The notes beneath the pieces are model-generated. The model was given only the letters and a program-made list of their open reading frames with translations. It had not been told where the DNA came from and ran no database searches. Shown here one piece after another: positions 30,848 through 32,701 of a stretch of DNA of 32,701 nt (position 1 is the stretch's first letter; the number at the start of each line of letters is the position of its first letter). This DNA comes from an uncultured Pseudogracilibacillus sp. (lineage in GTDB: Bacteria; Bacillota; Bacilli; Bacillales; Amphibacillaceae). The translations under genes and the position numbers were made by a program. Location: the NCBI GenBank assembly GCA_937974845.1, contig CALJVC010000051.1:1-32701 (forward strand), in the 5' to 3' direction.

Positions 30848-31444
30848 ATGAAGAAGAGTTATTACATCATCGCCACAGTAGTTATTCTACTTGGAATCGG
30901 CCTTGGAATTTTCTATCTGAAAGTCATCCGTCCAGGTAGTGCAAATATTCCTGACGATATTATTTTAGAAACTGCTTTTGGTGAAGAATTTCATATGGGC
31001 GAAATGAAAAAAACAGCAAAAATCATAGAATTTATGTACACGCAGTGCCCTGACGTTTGTCCAGTAACAACTTTAGAATTATCAAAGTTAAAGAATAAGT
31101 TAGAAAAGGAAGGCGTCTTTGGAGATAAGGTTGAGTTTATTACTATTACAGTCGATCCGGAACGGGATACACCAGAAGTGTTACGAGATTATGCAGGCCG
31201 TTTCCAGATTACTTCCGATGATCAAGGATGGTATTTCTTAACGGGAGATGTAGAAGATATTACTCGTCTTGGGGAAAACTTAAGACCACCCTTCATGTTC
31301 AGAGACCCTGGTTCCGGAGAAATTATCCACTCTACATGGATGTATTTCATCGATGAAGACGATAACCTTTTAGAAAACTTTGTTATGGGAGAAGACTTTG
31401 ACATCGATCGTGCCTATAAACGAATCATGCGTACGATCAATTAA
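30848..31444 (+). CDS. Sco1/SenC-family copper chaperone for oxidase assembly
   Basis: A 198-aa thioredoxin-fold protein anchored by one N-terminal helix (YYIIATVVILLGIGLGIFYL). The copper site is complete: C67 and C71 in TQCPDVCPVT and H161 in IIHSTWMYFID. TITVDPERDTPEVL is also typical. Sco proteins deliver or reduce copper for the CuA centre of subunit II, encoded three genes upstream, so this one most likely serves the ba3 oxidase. AAAGGAGG lies 12 nt before the ATG. No lipoprotein cysteine is present at the N-terminus, unlike B. subtilis YpmQ as I recall it. Confidence 0.93.
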   Translation: MKKSYYIIATVVILLGIGLGIFYLKVIRPGSANIPDDIILETAFGEEFHMGEMKKTAKIIEFMYTQCPDVCPVTTLELSKLKNKLEKEGVFGDKVEFITITVDPERDTPEVLRDYAGRFQITSDDQGWYFLTGDVEDITRLGENLRPPFMFRDPGSGEIIHSTWMYFIDEDDNLLENFVMGEDFDIDRAYKRIMRTIN

Positions 31445-31483
31445 ACAATTAACGTAAAATAATAGCATAAGAATGATAACTGT

Positions 31484-31518
31484 AAAAAATCCGGAGATGA
31501 ATCATTTCCGGATTTTTT
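31484..31518. terminator. Bidirectional terminator between sco and the methyltransferase gene
   Basis: Twelve-bp stem AAAAAATCCGGA (31484-31495) and TCCGGATTTTTT (31507-31518) with an 11-nt loop. A-runs and T-runs on both sides serve the two converging genes. The right arm overlaps the methyltransferase stop. Confidence 0.9.
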
Positions 31519-32650
31519 ATCTATTTTTATTTCCAAAGTATTGGTAATAATGGGTTTCAATAAAACCATTAAAGAGCTTTCTTTTTTTCGTTGCTTTTTT
31601 TCCATAGTAACGTTCAAAGGGTTTAAAAGAAGTTAATATATATACACTCCAAGCTGGATGTTTCCTCATCTTCTCCCCTAGAATTTGATATAAATAAGTC
31701 ACATACTCCCTATCCTTTAATCGTTCACCATAGGGTGGATTACTAATTAAATAGCCAACGTCTTCTTTAATCGTTAAATCCTTCACTTGCATTTGTTTCC
31801 ATTCAATTAAATCACTTAGTCCTGCTTCAAGGGCATTTGCCCGGCTAATATCAATCATTCGGTGGTCGATATCATAACCGTGAATTTCCAATTCTCTATC
31901 ATACTTAGCCAAATCTTCAGCTTCCACCATAGCTTCATCCCATAGCTGTTGCTCGATCCAATCCCAAGCTTCAGAGACGAAATGCCGATTAAAACCCGGG
32001 GCAATATTCTGACCAATTAAGGCCGCTTCAATTGGAATCGTCCCGGAACCACACATTGGATCAATTAATACGTCTTCGCCTGTCCAATTTGTCAGTAAAA
32101 CCAAGGCTGCAGCTAAGGTTTCTTTCAAAGGGGCGTGTCCCTGTCCGATTCGATAGCCTCGTTTATGTAACCCCTCCCCTGATGTATCGAGCGTAACTGT
32201 CGCTATATCCTTTAATAAGGAAATCTCTACACGATAAAGGTCACCTTGCTCAGGCAATGAATAGGCGAGTCCATGCTTTCTTTTTAAACGATCCACGATC
32301 GCCTTTTTTGTTATCGATTGACAATGTCTCACGCTATATAAAGTTGAACGATGGGACTTCCCTTGTACAGGTATTCTTCCATCTTCAGGTATATAGGCTT
32401 CCCAAGGTAAAGAAGCTATCCAGTCATATAACTCCTCGAAGCTTTCTACCTTCTGTTCGCCTACGATGACTTTCACTCGATCTGCTGTACGAAGCCAAAG
32501 ATTTGTACGAGGTATAGCGGACACTGGAGCTTTAAAAGTAATTTTCCCATTATCAACTTTTGGATGATAGCCGAGTTCACGTACTTCACGGGCAACGATT
32601 GCTTCTAAGCCCATCGCGCTTGTTGCTAATAATGTTATGTGTTCTTTCAC
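31517..32650 (-). CDS. ypsC: THUMP-domain class I RNA methyltransferase (RlmL/YpsC family)
   Basis: A 377-aa SAM-dependent methyltransferase, predicted to make N2-methylguanosine in 23S rRNA like the N-terminal half of E. coli RlmL. An N-terminal ferredoxin-like/THUMP RNA-binding region covers about residues 3-155. The Rossmann domain has DPMCGSGTIPIEAALIG (197-213) for SAM and NPPYGERL (304-311) as the catalytic N-P-P-Y. I prefer GTG 32650, with AAGGGA upstream at good spacing and a protein starting like B. subtilis YpsC. ATG 32659 touches the ribosome site. It converges with sco. Confidence 0.9.
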   Translation of the reverse strand: MKEHITLLATSAMGLEAIVAREVRELGYHPKVDNGKITFKAPVSAIPRTNLWLRTADRVKVIVGEQKVESFEELYDWIASLPWEAYIPEDGRIPVQGKSHRSTLYSVRHCQSITKKAIVDRLKRKHGLAYSLPEQGDLYRVEISLLKDIATVTLDTSGEGLHKRGYRIGQGHAPLKETLAAALVLLTNWTGEDVLIDPMCGSGTIPIEAALIGQNIAPGFNRHFVSEAWDWIEQQLWDEAMVEAEDLAKYDRELEIHGYDIDHRMIDISRANALEAGLSDLIEWKQMQVKDLTIKEDVGYLISNPPYGERLKDREYVTYLYQILGEKMRKHPAWSVYILTSFKPFERYYGKKATKKRKLFNGFIETHYYQYFGNKNR

Positions 32651-32701
32651 TCTAGTCATCCCTTCTTAAATAAAAAATAAAAACCTACTAACAGTCGTCT
32701 G

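Noticed and set aside
1..32701. Search for CRISPR repeats, insertion sequences, phage genes, toxin-antitoxin pairs, tRNA or rRNA.
   Set aside because: No regularly spaced repeats, transposase or integrase motifs, or RNA-gene signatures were seen; the gene content is ordinary core chromosome.
32651..32701. The last 50 bases of the window.
   Set aside because: Only the upstream region of the methyltransferase gene; too short to support a promoter or a further gene.

Overview
The window looks like core chromosome of an endospore-forming, aerobic member of the Bacillaceae. Three things point there. Shine-Dalgarno sequences of the GGAGG type precede nearly every gene, and GTG/TTG starts are common. 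A tlp spore-protein gene is present with a sigma-G-like promoter. The gene order tlp / yneP / yneQ / yneR / plsY / yneT / parE / parC next to aconitase, with yneK and ccdA beyond, is as I recall it from Bacillus subtilis. I see no transposase, integrase, phage gene, CRISPR array, rRNA or tRNA, and no stretch with obviously foreign composition. The species is not identifiable by eye.

Layout. (1) 19-5822, all minus strand: a TetR-family regulator followed by acyl-CoA dehydrogenase, biotin carboxylase, a 70-aa biotin carrier, an AUH-like enoyl-CoA hydratase and a carboxyltransferase. This resembles a branched-chain (leucine-type) acyl-CoA degradation operon, with a good sigma-A promoter and a TetR-type palindrome in front. 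HMG-CoA lyase and acyl-CoA synthetase genes are not in the window. (2) 5948-10095: the double-headed bacterial dynamin DynA and a flavin reductase-like protein. (3) 10219-14628: topoisomerase IV (parE-parC). (4) 14731-17647: yneT, plsY, yidD, yneR, yneQ, yneP and tlp. (5) 17760-21707: aconitase with CcpC-like sites upstream, and a soluble PAS-type orphan histidine kinase. (6) 21914-24847: yneK (DUF2621), a lone MrpB/MnhB antiporter subunit, ccdA, tatC and tatA. (7) 24980-26496: thyA-dfrA, making dTMP and regenerating tetrahydrofolate. (8) 26682-28091: a secreted NlpC/P60 cell-wall hydrolase and a cold-shock protein with a long structured leader. (9) 28468-31444: a ba3-type cytochrome oxidase (subunits IIa, II, I) and a Sco copper chaperone. 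(10) 31517-32650: an RlmL/YpsC-type rRNA methyltransferase.

Functional threads: cell-envelope redox work (CcdA, Tat translocase, ba3 oxidase, Sco) clusters on the right. DNA topology, nucleotide synthesis, the TCA cycle and phospholipid synthesis occupy the middle. Acyl-CoA catabolism is on the left. Intrinsic terminators are clear for most units.

Nothing here amounts to a new defence or mobile system. The best candidates for new biology are regulatory: the folded leader of the cold-shock gene, the 12-bp palindrome and TTGTGAA-type repeats in front of the oxidase operon, a FapR-like palindrome before yneP, the TetR operator of the acyl-CoA operon, and the lone mrpB gene behind ccdA. All homology statements are from memory of the families, without database searches.
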